NCBI RefSeq assembly: GCF_004137085.1
Contig: NZ_QYBC01000016.1
Span: forward strand, 62,001 to 126,000
Origin: Lichenibacterium ramalinae
GTDB lineage: Bacteria; Pseudomonadota; Alphaproteobacteria; Rhizobiales; Beijerinckiaceae
DNA length: 64,000 nucleotides
Reading direction: 5' to 3'
Below the pieces are notes generated by a model. That model ran no database searches and was not told the DNA's origin. It saw only the letters and a program-made list of their open reading frames with translations. Below are positions 43,794 to 52,110 of this stretch, piece after piece; the stretch's first letter is position 1; every line of letters starts with the position of its first letter. The position numbers were made by a program, and so were the translations under genes.

Positions 43794-43988
43794 GCGGGAG
43801 CTTCCGGGAGTCGTGACGACGGGTCGGGCGACGGATCGGGCGACGGACCTTCGCGAGGTCCGCCCTGGCCGACCGCTGCCCGAAGCTCTTAGACGCGCGG
43901 TCCCGCAGAGGCAACCGCGGGCGCTTTCCCGCCGGGGCCGAACCTGCGAAGAGGGGCGACGAGACCTGAGCGGACGAGAGGACCCGGA

Positions 43989-44648
43989 ATGCCCCCTGAC
44001 CTGATCGTGTTCGACTGCGACGGCGTGCTCGTCGACAGCGAGGTGCTGTCGATCGGCGGCGTCGTGTCGGTGCTGAACGAGGCGGGCGTGCCCGCCACCT
44101 ACGCCATGGTGGCGCGCTACTTCGGCATGAAGCAGGCCGACATCATGCTGAAGGTGGCGGAGGAGACCGGGCACGACGTGCCGCTCGAGGTTTCGGCCCG
44201 CATCTGGCCGGCGATCCGCGACCGGTTCGAGGCGGAGCTGAAGCCCATGCCGGGCCTGGCCGACTTCCTGCGCCGCCATCCCACCGTGCGGCGCTGCGTG
44301 GCCTCCTCGTCGGGGCCCGAGCGCATCCGCAACTCGCTGCGGCTGACCGGCCTGTCGGAATTCTTCGGCGAGGACATCTTCTCGTCGAGCCAGGTGGCGC
44401 GGGGCAAGCCCGAGCCGGACCTGTTCCTGTTCGCCGCCGCCAGCATGGGCGTCGACCCGGCGCGCTGCGTCGTCATCGAGGATTCCCGCTTCGGCGTCCT
44501 CGGGGCCGTCGCGGCCGGCATGACGCCGATCGGATTCACGGGCGGCAGCCACATCGAGCCCGAGCACGAGCGGGCGCTCGCCGAAGCCGGCGCCCTCTAC
44601 GTCGAGGGCAGCTTTCCCGCCATCGAGGCGCGGCTGTTCCCGGGCTGA
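43989..44648 (+). CDS. HAD-superfamily phosphatase (beta-phosphoglucomutase/GphA-like)
   Basis: 219 residues. Motif I is [12 protein letters not shown], motif II Ser in [10 protein letters not shown], motif III Lys in [12 protein letters not shown], and motif IV the acidic pair in [13 protein letters not shown]1-type cap of about 70 residues lies between motifs I and II. It probably dephosphorylates a small sugar phosphate, or acts as a mutase; the substrate is not determined. Confidence 0.92.
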   Translation: MPPDLIVFDCDGVLVDSEVLSIGGVVSVLNEAGVPATYAMVARYFGMKQADIMLKVAEETGHDVPLEVSARIWPAIRDRFEAELKPMPGLADFLRRHPTVRRCVASSSGPERIRNSLRLTGLSEFFGEDIFSSSQVARGKPEPDLFLFAAASMGVDPARCVVIEDSRFGVLGAVAAGMTPIGFTGGSHIEPEHERALAEAGALYVEGSFPAIEARLFPG

Positions 44649-44734
44649 CGGCGGGCGGTTGACGGCGCCCGCCCGGGGGTCTCTGCTGGGCGGAACGGCG
44701 GGCCGGCGGGCGCGCCGCGTCACCGGAGGCGGCC

Positions 44735-45469
44735 ATGCGGCGGACGGGTGCGGTTATGCTGCTGATCGGCCTCGCCGCCACGCCGGCCTGGCCGGCCGAC
44801 CCGCCTGCCGGCCCCCGCACGGAGGCGCCGAGCGTGGACCTGCTGCTGGTGTTGGCGGCGGACGTGTCGCGCTCCATCACCGACGAGAAATACGAGCTGC
44901 AGCGCAAGGGCTACGCGGCCGCCATGTCGGACCCCGAGGTGCTGCGCGCCATCGCGTCCGGCCCCCACCGTCGCATCGCCGTGGCCTTCGTGGAATGGGC
45001 CGGCGCGTCCTCGCAGCGGCTCGTCATCCCGTGGACGGCCATCGGCGACGGCGAGGAGGCCCGGGCCTTCGGGGCGGCGGTGGCGGCGGCCCCGCGCTCC
45101 TTCGCGGACCGGACCGCCATCGGCGCCGCGCTCGCCTTCTCGGCCGCGCTCTTCCCCGCCGCGCCCTTCGCCGCCGAGCGGCGCATCATCGACGTGTCGG
45201 GCGACGGCGACAGCAACGGCGGCCCCGACATCCAGGCGGCGCGCGACGACGCCCTGGCGCGGGGCGTCACCGCCATCAACGGCATCGTCATCCTCAGCGA
45301 CAGCACGGGGCCGGCCTATCTCGTGGCCCACACCCATCCGCCCGGCGGGCTCCAGGGCTACTACCGGCAGAACGTCGCCGGGGGGCCGAACAGCTTCGTG
45401 GCGGTGGCGGAGGATTTCGACAGCTTCGGCCGCGCCCTGGTGCGCAAGCTGATCCAGGAGATCTCGTGA
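44735..45469 (+). CDS. DUF1194 (von Willebrand A-like) exported protein
   Basis: 244 residues with a signal peptide (MRRTGAVMLLIGLAATPAWPA). The VWA-like fold of the DUF1194 family is clear: VDLLLVLAADVSRSITDEKYELQ (MIDAS-like DxSxS), VAFVEWAG, RRIIDVSGDGDSNGG and GVTAINGIVIL. It is common in Hyphomicrobiales and of unknown function, probably periplasmic. It lies 86 bases after the HAD gene. Confidence 0.9.
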   Translation: MRRTGAVMLLIGLAATPAWPADPPAGPRTEAPSVDLLLVLAADVSRSITDEKYELQRKGYAAAMSDPEVLRAIASGPHRRIAVAFVEWAGASSQRLVIPWTAIGDGEEARAFGAAVAAAPRSFADRTAIGAALAFSAALFPAAPFAAERRIIDVSGDGDSNGGPDIQAARDDALARGVTAINGIVILSDSTGPAYLVAHTHPPGGLQGYYRQNVAGGPNSFVAVAEDFDSFGRALVRKLIQEIS

Positions 45470-45488
45470 GCGCCGGGCGCCGGCGCCG

Positions 45489-45893
45489 TCAGGCCTCGGG
45501 CACCGGCCGTGGGCGGCCCTCGTCGTCGATGGCCACGAAGGTGAAGGTGGCGGCCGTGACCTTGTCGCGCGCCCGGGTGCGGAAGCGTCGTGCCCAGGCC
45601 TCGACGCCGATCCGCATGGAGGTCCGCCCGACGCGCTCGAGCCGCGCATAGACGCAGAGCACGTCGCCGACCTTGACGGGACGGATGAACGTCATGCCGT
45701 CGACCGCCACCGTGACGGCGCGCCCGCGGCCGCGGTCCACCGCCGCGATGCCGCCGGCGATGTCCATCTGCGACATGACCCAGCCCCCGAAGATGTCGCC
45801 GTTGGCATTGGTGTCGGCCGGCATGGCGACGGTCCGCACCATCAGCTCGCCCTGCGGCTGGCCTTCTCCCTCGCCCATCGCGCCCGCCCCCAT
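45489..45893 (-). CDS. Acyl-CoA thioesterase (YciA-type hotdog)
   Basis: 134 residues from ATG 45893, or 129 from 45878. The hotdog-fold signature NANGDIFGGWVMSQMDIAGG has the catalytic Asp region. MTFIRPVKVGDVLCVYARLE and ATFTFVAIDDEGRPRPVP follow. It hydrolyses short- or medium-chain acyl-CoA. The start overlaps the stop of the nitrile hydratase-like alpha gene by one base, suggesting cotranscription with that enzyme. Confidence 0.92.
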   Translation of the reverse strand: MGAGAMGEGEGQPQGELMVRTVAMPADTNANGDIFGGWVMSQMDIAGGIAAVDRGRGRAVTVAVDGMTFIRPVKVGDVLCVYARLERVGRTSMRIGVEAWARRFRTRARDKVTAATFTFVAIDDEGRPRPVPEA

Positions 45894-46498
45894 CAGACCC
45901 GCTCCCGGGCCGTCGGCACGGTGGTGCCGACGAGGTCGCCGGCATCGAGGAGCGCCGCCAGGCGCTCGGCGCTCCACCCCTGCGTGCCGGCCGGGCGCAG
46001 CGGCAGCACCATCCAGCGGTAATCGGCGGTGGAATCCACGACGCGCACGCGCTGGCCCGCCGGCAGCTGCGTGCCGAACTCCGCCAGCAGCCCGAGGGGA
46101 TCGCGGACCGCCCGGGCGCGATAGGCGGCGGACTTGAACCAGAAGGGCGGGTAGCCCAGCACCGCCCGCGGGTAGCACGAGCACAGCGTGCAGACCACGA
46201 GGTGGTGGAGCGCCGGGGTGTTCTCCAGCACGCCGAGCGGCGGCAGGCCGCGCATGGCGATGCCGAGGCTTTCGGCCGCCGCGGTGCCGTCGGCCAGCAT
46301 CAGGGCGCGGAAGGCGGGGTCGCACCAGGCCTGGGCCACCATGGCGGCGCCGAGCCGCGGCGACGCCCGCTCCGTCGCGGCGATGCGCTCGGCGATTTCG
46401 CCCGGCGTGGCGATGTCCTTCTCGGCCAGCAGGTGGCGCAGCGCGGCCAGCAGCCGCCCGCCCTCGGCGTCGACGAGGCCGGCGGGATCGTGGTTCAT
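45893..46498 (-). CDS. Nitrile hydratase alpha / thiocyanate hydrolase gamma-type subunit
   Basis: 201 residues from ATG 46498. The metal claw VCTLCSCYP (C103-T-L-C106-S-C108) is the Co(III)-type signature with Thr between the first Cys and Leu. VLGYPPFWFKSAAYRARAVRD and RVVDSTADYRWMVLPLRPAG complete the alpha-subunit pattern. The enzyme hydrates nitriles to amides, or in the thiocyanate hydrolase branch converts thiocyanate to COS and ammonia. It is coupled by ATGA to the beta C-terminal gene. Which substrate is used cannot be decided from sequence alone. Confidence 0.85.
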   Translation of the reverse strand: MNHDPAGLVDAEGGRLLAALRHLLAEKDIATPGEIAERIAATERASPRLGAAMVAQAWCDPAFRALMLADGTAAAESLGIAMRGLPPLGVLENTPALHHLVVCTLCSCYPRAVLGYPPFWFKSAAYRARAVRDPLGLLAEFGTQLPAGQRVRVVDSTADYRWMVLPLRPAGTQGWSAERLAALLDAGDLVGTTVPTARERV

Positions 46499-46785
46499 GC
46501 GCGGGGCTCCAGCCAATGTTCGAAGACCTCGACCACGAGGTCGCCGTCCCGCGCGGCATCGGGCCAGAGGGTGCCGGGGTCGAAGGCGACGTGGTAGAGC
46601 GGCACGGCGGCGGCGGGGCGGCCGAAGGCGAGGTCTTCCGGGTTGGGGAAGGCGCCGAGGCTGCGCAGGACGCGCCCCGGCCGGCCGCGGAGGTAGTGCG
46701 GCGTGCGCAGATGCACGGGCCCCTGCCGTTCCGGCCAGGCGTCGCGCACCCGCACGGCGGCGCCGGGCTGGAAGCGGCCGCTCAC
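46495..46785 (-). CDS. Split beta subunit, C-terminal half (NHase beta C / ScnA-like)
   Basis: 96 residues from GTG 46785. It holds only the SH3-like barrel of nitrile hydratase beta: FQPGAAVRVRDAWPERQGPV, LRTPHYLRGRPGRVLR, VPLYHVAFDPGTLWP and VVEVFEHWLEP. The N-terminal half is encoded by the next gene upstream, which it overlaps by 4 bases (GTGA). The break falls between domains, so this is a natural split rather than a damaging frameshift. Confidence 0.82.
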   Translation of the reverse strand: MSGRFQPGAAVRVRDAWPERQGPVHLRTPHYLRGRPGRVLRSLGAFPNPEDLAFGRPAAAVPLYHVAFDPGTLWPDAARDGDLVVEVFEHWLEPRA

Positions 46786-47093
46786 CCGCCCTGCTCCAGC
46801 GCCGCCCGCAGCTCGTCCGGCGTGACGGTGCCCTGGCGCAGCAGGTGATCGGCGATGGCCCGGATCCAGCGCTCGTAATAGCTCAGGCGGTGGTAGTCCG
46901 CCTCGGGGATGGCCTCGATGCACCGGCGCAGTTCGTCGACCGACATGACGCGCTTCTGGCCGAGGATCTGGCGCAGGGCATCGACCTCGCGGTCGAAGTC
47001 CGACAGGGCATGGGGCTCGGTGTCGACCTCGCGGCACATGAACGCCGGGACGCCGCCGATATCGTGGTGCTGGCGGGGATGATCCTGATCCAT
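46782..47093 (-). CDS. Split beta subunit, N-terminal half (NHase beta N / ScnB-like)
   Basis: 103 residues from ATG 47093. The opening HHDIGGVPAF corresponds to the HDxGG motif at the start of nitrile hydratase beta subunits. FDREVDALRQILGQKRVMSV and ADYHRLSYYERWIRAIADHL are the helical N-terminal domain. First gene of a three-gene set N-half, C-half, alpha, which is the gene order of the scnB-scnA-scnC thiocyanate hydrolase operon. Confidence 0.82.
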   Translation of the reverse strand: MDQDHPRQHHDIGGVPAFMCREVDTEPHALSDFDREVDALRQILGQKRVMSVDELRRCIEAIPEADYHRLSYYERWIRAIADHLLRQGTVTPDELRAALEQGG

Positions 47094-47240
47094 CCCCCCA
47101 CCCTACCACGTCGCCCCGCCGGGGCCAGCCCGCCGCGCCGCGGCCGCACCACGGCAGCGCGCCACCAGGGTTTCGCTTGCCAAGCCGCCCCGATCTGTTA
47201 TTCCTCCCTCCATCCACGGCACATTCCGCCCTGGACCGGC

Positions 47241-47316
47241 GCCGCAATAGCTCAGCTGGTAGAGCACCTCATTCGTAATGAGGGGGTCGGGGGTTCGAAT
47301 CCCTCTTGCGGCACCA
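47241..47316 (+). tRNA. tRNA-Thr(CGT)
   Basis: 76 bases with encoded CCA. The acceptor GCCGCAA pairs with TTGCGGC, the D-arm is AGCTCAGCTGGTAGAGC, the anticodon loop TTCGTAA carries CGT, and the T-loop is GTTCGAAT. The downstream 276 bases (47317-47592) hold no recognisable gene. Confidence 0.96.
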
Positions 47317-47592
47317 ATGACTTAGCTCCTTGTTGCTTTCCAGAAATCGCGATTGGGAAGCACATGGGAAGCGACGTAGATCCATTGGCTTCGCGTCATC
47401 GTGCCGCTTGGTGCCCTGCCAGCTCTGCGGCGTAAACTCCGGGCTGGTCATTGAGCCGACGCTCCATCTACGACGATGTCGCCTGCGAGGTGACTTTGCG
47501 CGCCAGCTTAGCTGTCCACGGCGCCACCCGGGAAGGCCTTTGTCCCGGTTCCGCCGTGGGATCGGTCTCCAGGGCTTCGTCAACCCCGGCGA

Positions 47593-48825
47593 TCACCTCC
47601 TTCGACAGCCCCGACCGCTTGCCGGCGTCTCGGCCGACATCAGCGTGAGAAGCGGTCTCGAGGCGAGTCGGCCGTCGGCCGTCGGCCGCGGCTCGAAAGC
47701 TGCCGAAGCGGGTTGCGTCAACCATTGTGCTCCTGTTTCGGTGATCACGATGTGATCTTCCAGCCTGATCCCGAAGCGTTGCGGCACGACGATCATCGGT
47801 TCGACGGAGAAGCACATGCCGGGAGCGAGAGGCAGGCCGTTGCCGCGAACGATGTAAGGCGCCTCGTGACATTCGAGACCGAGGCCATGGCCCGTCCGGT
47901 GGGGCAGGCCGGGCAATCGGTAGTCCGGCCCGAGACCGTGAAAGGCCAGCACGTCGCGCGCGGCCTCGTCCAGAGCGGCGCAGGACACGCCGGGGCGCGC
48001 CGCCGCCTTGACCGCGTCCTGCGCCTCGCGCTCGATCGCCCAGATCCGCCCGATTTCGGCACTCGGCACCTCGAGCGTGTAGGTCCGGGTCAGGTCGGAA
48101 TGGTAGCCGTCGAAGCGGCAGCCCGTGTCGACCAGGATGGGATCACCGGGTCCGAGGACCTGATCGCCGTCGGCACCATGTGGCAGCGCCGTCGCGGTGC
48201 CAAAGGACACGATCGCGAATGTCGAGCCGTCATCGGCCCCGAACCTGCGATGCTCCGCGTCGATGAGGGCAATCACCTCCGAGGCTCTGATCCCCGGCCG
48301 CATCGCGGCGCGCGCCGCATCCTGCACCTGCAGCGTCACCGCCATGGCGTGCCGGATCAAGGCAATCTCCGCGGCCGATTTCCGGAGGCGCAGCATCGCC
48401 ACGAGGGGCCCCCCGTCCCTGAGACGCTCGGCCCCTAGGACCCGGGCTAGGCCATGATAGGCGAACAACGGCAGCTTCTCGTCGAGCGCCAACGGCCCAG
48501 GGCCCATGAGGCGTGCCACGAGGTCGGCAGGATCTTCCTCTTCCTCCCACACGGCGACCTCGCCTTCGAGATGCGGCAGGGTCGCGACCCGCGACGCTTC
48601 GAAGCCGGGGACGACGTAGATGAGCCTGTCCCGCGTCACCAGCGCGCCGCACAATCTCTCGCTCGGGTGCCACACGAGGCCCGTGACGTAACGCAGGTTC
48701 ACCGTGGAACCGAGGAGCAGGCCAGCCACGCCTCCCGCATCCATGGCCGCACGCAGCCGAACCAGCCGGGCACGGCGTTCATCGTCGGTGATCGTCGGGA
48801 CGGGTTGCGGCGCGAGGGATTCCAT
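47593..48825 (-). CDS. M24-family Xaa-Pro dipeptidase/aminopeptidase
   Basis: 410 residues. The creatinase-like N-domain covers residues 15-150. In the pita-bread catalytic domain the five metal ligands are visible: Asp in ILVDTGCRFDG, Asp in YHSDLTRTY, His in HRTGHGLGLECHE, Glu in FSVEPMI and Glu in IRLEDHIVI. It cleaves the bond before proline in small peptides, in the cytoplasm. Last gene of the peptide-uptake operon, 24 bases after the S33 peptidase gene. The C-terminal 40 residues are basic and non-conserved. Confidence 0.92.
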   Translation of the reverse strand: MESLAPQPVPTITDDERRARLVRLRAAMDAGGVAGLLLGSTVNLRYVTGLVWHPSERLCGALVTRDRLIYVVPGFEASRVATLPHLEGEVAVWEEEEDPADLVARLMGPGPLALDEKLPLFAYHGLARVLGAERLRDGGPLVAMLRLRKSAAEIALIRHAMAVTLQVQDAARAAMRPGIRASEVIALIDAEHRRFGADDGSTFAIVSFGTATALPHGADGDQVLGPGDPILVDTGCRFDGYHSDLTRTYTLEVPSAEIGRIWAIEREAQDAVKAAARPGVSCAALDEAARDVLAFHGLGPDYRLPGLPHRTGHGLGLECHEAPYIVRGNGLPLAPGMCFSVEPMIVVPQRFGIRLEDHIVITETGAQWLTQPASAAFEPRPTADGRLASRPLLTLMSAETPASGRGCRRR

Positions 48826-48849
48826 CGGCTCATCGGTTCTGGAGGGAAA

Positions 48850-50157
48850 TCAGGCGGCGAGCGGGCCACCGCGGTCGCGCACCATGTCGCGCAGGCGCGC
48901 GAAGACGGCCGGCGACGCGCGAAGGCCGTCGTGCTCGTATTCGTTGGTGACCCATACCTCGGCGTTGCCGAGATGCTCCGCAGTGTCCATCGACAGCTCG
49001 GCATCGACGTAAAGGTCGTCGAAGTAAACGGCGGCGGCGAGCGGCACGGCATTCGCGGCCAGCCGCCCGGGATCGACGAGCGCCCCGTAGCGCGGCCGCG
49101 CCGCCAGCGCTCCTGCGGCGGCCGCGAACGGTCGTAGCGAGCGGATGTCCTGAAACATCCAGGGATAGATCATCTCGCCCGGAAACAGGAGCGGTCGGTG
49201 CTGCGGGGCGAAGTCCGGATGGGCGGCGAGTTCGCGCTCGGCGGCCCAGCCTGTTGCGCCTTCGCCCTGCCCGTAGATGCTTTCCTGAAGCACGGCGTAG
49301 AGCGGATTGCCGTCGTAGGAGGTCAGGGCGGCGACACGCGACAGGAAATGGTCGGACAGCCGCGTTTCCGCCGCGTCCGAGAAGGCTTCGTCGAACAGCC
49401 AGTGGACGTTCTCGAACCCCGGCGCCATGCCGAAGTCGATGCCCACGATCTGCAGCCTACGGACCGTGAGGGCATCGCCGTCGGGCAAGCGGATGTTTCG
49501 CGCGGCGAGGAGGTCGGCGACCCGGCCGATGCGAGCGCGGTCGTCGGGATAGCGCTCGTAGAAACGCTCCGTCTTCCGGCGAGCCCGGGGAAAGGTGCGA
49601 CGGTAGACATCGGCGGCCGTGGCCCTCAGCCCCGGCAGGCCGCCCGTGACGTAGCAGGCCGACAAGCCTTCGGGAGCGAAGGACAGGTAGGTCATCGTCA
49701 CGAAGCCGCCGTAGCTCTGCCCGAGCGTCTCCCAGCGGGTGCCGCCGAAGACCGTGGTGCGAAGGTATTCGGCATCGCGGACGATGCTGTCGGCACGGAA
49801 CAGGCAGAGGTGGTCGGCCGCCCTTTCGGGATCGGCGAAGGCAGCCATGTGTCGCGCCTCGATGCGGCTCGAGCGCCCCGTGCCGCGTTGATCGAGCAGG
49901 ATCACCCGGTGGGTCGCGAGGGCTTCCTTCAGCCAAGGCGGACCGCCGGCCGCCGGCCGCGGCGACGTTCCGCCGGGTCCCCCTTGCAGGAACAACAGCT
50001 TCGGCAGGGAGGCATCGCGGTCGCGTTCCGGGTTGACCACCTCGCGTGCGAACACGTCCAACGTTCGGCCGTCGTCCGGCCGGCTCCAGTCGAGCGGAAC
50101 CGTGACGCGGTGGTCGCGCACCCGCATGCCGGGAATCACATATTCGGAAAGGATCAT
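48850..50157 (-). CDS. Prolyl aminopeptidase-like alpha/beta hydrolase (S33)
   Basis: 435 residues from ATG 50157. LLFLQGGPGGTSP is the oxyanion-hole signature of proline iminopeptidases, VILLDQRGTGRSS and LGQSYGGFVTM (nucleophile Ser) follow, and FDDLYVD and NEYEHDGLR supply the likely Asp and His. It removes N-terminal proline. It is about 100 residues longer than small PIPs and is of the TAP/PIP long type. Its place after the ABC permease genes points to processing of imported peptides. Confidence 0.9.
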   Translation of the reverse strand: MILSEYVIPGMRVRDHRVTVPLDWSRPDDGRTLDVFAREVVNPERDRDASLPKLLFLQGGPGGTSPRPAAGGPPWLKEALATHRVILLDQRGTGRSSRIEARHMAAFADPERAADHLCLFRADSIVRDAEYLRTTVFGGTRWETLGQSYGGFVTMTYLSFAPEGLSACYVTGGLPGLRATAADVYRRTFPRARRKTERFYERYPDDRARIGRVADLLAARNIRLPDGDALTVRRLQIVGIDFGMAPGFENVHWLFDEAFSDAAETRLSDHFLSRVAALTSYDGNPLYAVLQESIYGQGEGATGWAAERELAAHPDFAPQHRPLLFPGEMIYPWMFQDIRSLRPFAAAAGALAARPRYGALVDPGRLAANAVPLAAAVYFDDLYVDAELSMDTAEHLGNAEVWVTNEYEHDGLRASPAVFARLRDMVRDRGGPLAA

Positions 50158-50179
50158 CGCAGCGTCCTCGTCTGAAGCC

Positions 50180-51133
50180 TCAGCGTAAGCGAGGATCGAG
50201 CACCACGTAGAGCAGGTCGACCGCGATATTGGCGATGACGATGAAGAGGCCGCCCAGCAGCACCACGCCGATGATGATGGGCCGATCCTGGTTCTTGACC
50301 GCCTGCACCGCAAGGGCGCCGACGCCCTGCAGGCCGTAGACCTGCTCGATCACGATGGCGCCCCCGAGAAGGAGGGCGATGTCGGCGCCGAGCTGCGTGA
50401 CGAGCGGCGTCAAGGTCGCGCGCAAGGCGTGCCGGTAGACGACCACCCGTTCGGACAGACCCTTGGCGCGGGCCGTGCGGATGTAGTCCTCCCCGAGCAC
50501 CTGGAGGAGCTGGCCGCGCGTCAGGCGCGCGTAGATGGCGGCGGTGACCAGGACAAGGGTCGTCCAGGGAAGGACGAGATGCCAAGCCCAGACGAGGGGA
50601 TCGGCGAGCAGCGGCTTGTAGCCGCCTGGCGGGAAAAGGGTGAAGCCGGCCTGCCGGGGCAGGAAGTAGAACAGGTAGAGCGACATCATGCCGAGCACGA
50701 AGGTCGGGAAGCTCAGGCCGATGAGGATGAAGGATTGCCCGATCCGGTCCCGGAGGCCGCCGACGTGACATGCGGACATGACGCCGATCGGGATGCCGAT
50801 GGCGAGCCAGAGGAGAGTGCCGCCCACGACGAGCGACACGGTGGCCGGGATGCGGTTCAGGATGAGCGACGCCACCGGCTGCTGGTTGCGATAGGAGAAG
50901 CCGAGGTCGCCCGTGGCGGCACGGGAGAGGAAGCTCGCATATTGAACCAGGATGGGGCGATCAAGGCCGAGGTTGCTCCGGATCTGGATCAGTTGCGCTT
51001 CCGTGGCCTTGTCGCCGGCCACCATGCGGGCCGGGTCTCCCGGGGCTACGAAGAAGAGGAGGAACACGAAGGCGCTCAGGCAGAAGAGAACCAGCGCGGC
51101 GAAGCCGAGACGGCCGGCGAGGAAGCGGATCAT
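50180..51133 (-). CDS. Peptide ABC transporter permease, DppB-like
   Basis: 317 residues from ATG 51133 (ATGA overlap with the DppC-like gene). Six membrane segments; the first is RLGFAALVLFCLSAFVFLLF. The motif VAPGDPAR and the EAA loop (DYIRTARAKGLSERVVVYRH) that contacts the ATPase are clear. It forms the import channel with the DppC-like subunit. Confidence 0.94.
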   Translation of the reverse strand: MIRFLAGRLGFAALVLFCLSAFVFLLFFVAPGDPARMVAGDKATEAQLIQIRSNLGLDRPILVQYASFLSRAATGDLGFSYRNQQPVASLILNRIPATVSLVVGGTLLWLAIGIPIGVMSACHVGGLRDRIGQSFILIGLSFPTFVLGMMSLYLFYFLPRQAGFTLFPPGGYKPLLADPLVWAWHLVLPWTTLVLVTAAIYARLTRGQLLQVLGEDYIRTARAKGLSERVVVYRHALRATLTPLVTQLGADIALLLGGAIVIEQVYGLQGVGALAVQAVKNQDRPIIIGVVLLGGLFIVIANIAVDLLYVVLDPRLR

Positions 51134-52110
51134 GGCGGTGCCCCGCGCCAGGACGCGCGCCGGATCGGACGCGGCTTGGGGTCGAGGGCGTCGCGCAGCC
51201 CATCGCCCAGGATGTTGAAGGCGAGGGTCGTCATCAGCAGGGCGGCGCCAGGGACCACGACGAGCCACCAGGCCACGAGATAGATGCCGTTGGCGGCCGC
51301 GTCCGAAAGCATGCCGCCCCAGCTGGGGGCCGGCGGAACGATCCCGAGGCCGAGGAATGACAAGGTCGCCTCGAACACGATGGCGCTTGGGATCATCAAG
51401 GTCGTGTAGACGATGATCGGCACCGAAAGGTTGGGCAGGATGTCGTGGCCCATGATCGACAGCGGCCCGGCCCCGAGCGAACGGCTGGCGCGAACGAAAT
51501 CCCGACGCGACAGCGAGACCACTTCCGCCCTGACGACCCGACCCATGGTGGTCCAGGTGAAGAAGACGATGACGCCGACGCTCAGCCACAGGCCGGGGCC
51601 GCAGACCGACACGAGGGCGAGGGCGCAGAGCAGGAAGGGGACGCTCATGACCAGGTCCATGGCCCGGCTGAGCACCACGTCGACCCAGCCGCCCAGGTAC
51701 CCCGCCAGGACCCCGACCGAAAGGCCCACGGTGGCGGCCGCCAAAGAGGCGAACACGCCCACGAGAAGCGACACGCGAGCCCCATAGGCGAGCCGCACCA
51801 GCACGTCGCGTCCGAGATGGTCGGTTCCCAGAGGGAACTCGGCACGTGGCCCGACCGGCAGGCCCATCGCGGTCATTCCCGACTGGCGGTATTGGGCGAT
51901 GGGTGAATGGCCGGTCCAGGCCTCGACCAAGGGCGCGGCGGACGCGAAGGCGAGGAGGACGACGATGAAGGCGAGTGCCCCCATGCTCGCCTTGTCGCGT
52001 CGCAGACGCCGGAGCGTCAGTGATGCGGATCCGCGCTGCACGACCTCGTCGCGGGTTTCGGCCTGTCTCACCGCGTCGAATGCCGCGTCGCCCGTCGGCG
52101 CAACGCTCAT
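51130..52110 (-). CDS. Peptide ABC transporter permease, DppC-like
   Basis: 326 residues from ATG 52110. A cytoplasmic N-terminal tail of about 40 residues precedes the first span. FPLGTDHLGRDVLVRLAYG is the diagnostic DppC/OppC block, and the EAA loop is RDFVRASRSLGAGPLSIMGH. It overlaps both neighbours by ATGA, so the permease and ATPase genes are translationally coupled. Confidence 0.94.
   Translation of the reverse strand: MSVAPTGDAAFDAVRQAETRDEVVQRGSASLTLRRLRRDKASMGALAFIVVLLAFASAAPLVEAWTGHSPIAQYRQSGMTAMGLPVGPRAEFPLGTDHLGRDVLVRLAYGARVSLLVGVFASLAAATVGLSVGVLAGYLGGWVDVVLSRAMDLVMSVPFLLCALALVSVCGPGLWLSVGVIVFFTWTTMGRVVRAEVVSLSRRDFVRASRSLGAGPLSIMGHDILPNLSVPIIVYTTLMIPSAIVFEATLSFLGLGIVPPAPSWGGMLSDAAANGIYLVAWWLVVVPGAALLMTTLAFNILGDGLRDALDPKPRPIRRASWRGAPP

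Noticed and set aside
43800-43850. Short tandem GGGCGACGGATC-type repeat upstream of purS
   Set aside because: Only about two units; not distinguishable from chance in GC-rich intergenic DNA.
47317-47592. Possible integrase relic after tRNA-Thr(CGT)
   Set aside because: The location would suit an integration site, but no integrase motif or repeat of the tRNA end was found downstream.
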